DNA from: Synergistaceae bacterium
Lineage (GTDB): Bacteria > Synergistota > Synergistia > Synergistales > Aminobacteriaceae
DNA: 7,542 nt
NCBI GenBank assembly: GCA_009784305.1
Contig: WRBZ01000036.1
Location: 1-7,542 of the forward strand
Direction of reading: 5' to 3'
Part shown: positions 7,199 to 7,542 of the stretch, piece by piece
How positions within the stretch are numbered: the first letter of the stretch is position 1
Layout of the letters: the number at the start of each line of letters is the position of its first letter
Notes under the pieces: model-generated
Told to the model about the DNA's origin: nothing
The model's input: only the letters and a program-made list of their open reading frames with translations
Databases searched by the model: none
Made by a program: the position numbers and the translations under genes

Positions 7199-7430
7199 TA
7201 CCATGTAGGGAACGCCGTCGCCCCCTTTTCAATGAGGTAAGCTAGGGAGCCAGCGAGGAACGATTGCCACGCTACGCTGATGAAGAAACTCGGCGCAAAG
7301 CGCAGCTTCTGTTTTATTGAGCACAACTCACTTTCCTCGCTGGTTTTCTGTTGATCGTAATGACGCGCGAGGTCGCTTTCTCCATCAGTGACGGCGAAGC
7401 CGGCGAGTGGCGCTTCGACGTCCCGTTTAG
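7199..7430. repeat. putative dispersed MITE-like repeat element with internal inverted repeats
   Basis: This non-coding segment is visibly richer in G+C than the AT-rich tail that follows. Its ends pair imperfectly: GGGA (7208-7211) with TCCC (7421-7424), and CGTCG (7216-7220) with CGACG (7416-7420), with a 4-nt insertion on the left arm. Internal inverted repeats are CCAGCGAGGAA (7250-7260) with TTCCTCGCTGG (7333-7343), CTGATGAAGAAA (7277-7288) with TTTCTCCATCAG (7377-7388, one mismatch), and GCGC-AAA-GCGC (7293-7303). There is also a hairpin at 7390-7422 with a 10-bp stem and one mismatch. Words such as GCGAGGAACGA and, on the minus strand, GTCATTACGA resemble, from memory, common bacterial intergenic repeats containing GTCATTGCGAGGAACGA. 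Long stretches are open in frames on both strands but lack proper starts. One copy is seen here, so its repeated nature is inferred; exact ends are uncertain. Confidence 0.55.
7390..7422. other. hairpin inside the repeat-like element
   Basis: GACG-G-CGAAGC (7390-7400) pairs with GCTTCG-A-CGTC (7412-7422) around an 11-nt loop, giving 10 base pairs and one G/A mismatch. No run of T follows on either strand, so it does not look like a rho-independent terminator. It overlaps the pairing partners of the longer inverted repeats, so not all stems can form at once. Confidence 0.5.
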
Positions 7431-7542
7431 TTTACTGAGCTGAAATCTTGATTTTTATGTTTGGATTGATTATCACTATATTGTTTTTTATTATTTTCTT
7501 CAATAATTTTGCTAAATTGGACAACGAAAATTTTTCCATTTC
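7431..7542. other. AT-rich tail, possibly the edge of a neighbouring gene
   Basis: This stretch differs sharply in composition from the element before it and is open in at least three frames. On the minus strand, one frame enters from the right edge and ends at TAA 7429-7427, with a 37-residue tail containing GKIFVVQFSKIIEENNKK. Another minus frame ends at TAA 7434-7432 and is rich in Lys, Ile and Asn. On the plus strand, an ATG at 7457 opens a frame beginning MFGLIITILFFIIFF, which looks like a membrane helix but has no Shine-Dalgarno. The first minus frame looks most protein-like to me, as a convergent gene's C-terminus, but AT-rich spacer DNA could produce all three. No gene is called. Confidence 0.3.

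Noticed and set aside
6737..7204. 155-codon open frame on the minus strand
   Set aside because: It is antisense to glyA and has a Phe/Arg/Cys-rich composition typical of shadow frames. The glyA frame is fully conserved here.
7199..7250. Rho-independent terminator for glyA
   Set aside because: No GC-rich hairpin followed by a T-run is seen after the stop. The CCCCCTTTT at 7221-7229 has no stem before it.
7199..7542. Retron-like msr/msd or other RNA-guided system
   Set aside because: The inverted repeats prompted the idea, but no reverse transcriptase or partner gene lies in the window, and the words resemble dispersed repeats instead.

Overview
The window reads as ordinary bacterial chromosome with moderate GC content. 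It holds one tightly packed leftward operon, a divergent rightward glyA, and a structured non-coding element at the right end. The closest match I can suggest from gene content is an anaerobic bacterium such as Synergistota, or a related deep-branching or Clostridia-like group. This rests on an orphan FlhB C-terminal-domain gene beside a YraN/ComM gene, and on the general look of the serine hydroxymethyltransferase. It is an inference, not an identification.

Leftward operon (minus strand, 5852 down to 1). The order is a YlqH-like orphan FlhB C-terminal-domain protein; a single 652-residue protein joining a YraN (UPF0102) nuclease-like domain to a ComM/YifB AAA+ ATPase; a membrane-anchored YkuD L,D-transpeptidase; a MoxR AAA+ ATPase; a DUF58 membrane protein; and the N-terminal two-thirds or so of a TgpA-like (DUF3488/transglutaminase) membrane protein that runs off the left edge. 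Gaps are 15, 15, 19 and 4 nt, then an 8-nt overlap, with no terminator visible between genes, so co-transcription is likely. The first two genes point to DNA uptake or recombination and an export-switch-like domain. The last four point to the cell envelope: peptidoglycan cross-linking plus the recurrent MoxR-DUF58-transglutaminase module.

Divergent control region (5853-5944). The 92-bp gap carries TATAAT boxes on both strands. The leftward one is an extended -10 only 6 nt from the ylqH ATG, which suggests a leaderless transcript. The rightward one serves glyA, which has a strong AGGGAGGG ribosome binding site and a GTG start.

Right end (7199-7542). After glyA comes a GC-richer segment of about 220-230 bp with imperfect terminal inverted repeats, several internal inverted repeats, and open but startless frames on both strands. 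It looks like a dispersed MITE-like repeat. An AT-rich tail of about 110 bp follows. It is open in several frames on both strands and may hold the end or beginning of a neighbouring gene.

The best candidates for a second look are the YraN-ComM fusion, the L,D-transpeptidase with SEGC in place of SHGC, the apparently leaderless first gene of the operon, and the repeat element. I see no CRISPR array, toxin-antitoxin pair, phage gene or recognisable defence system.
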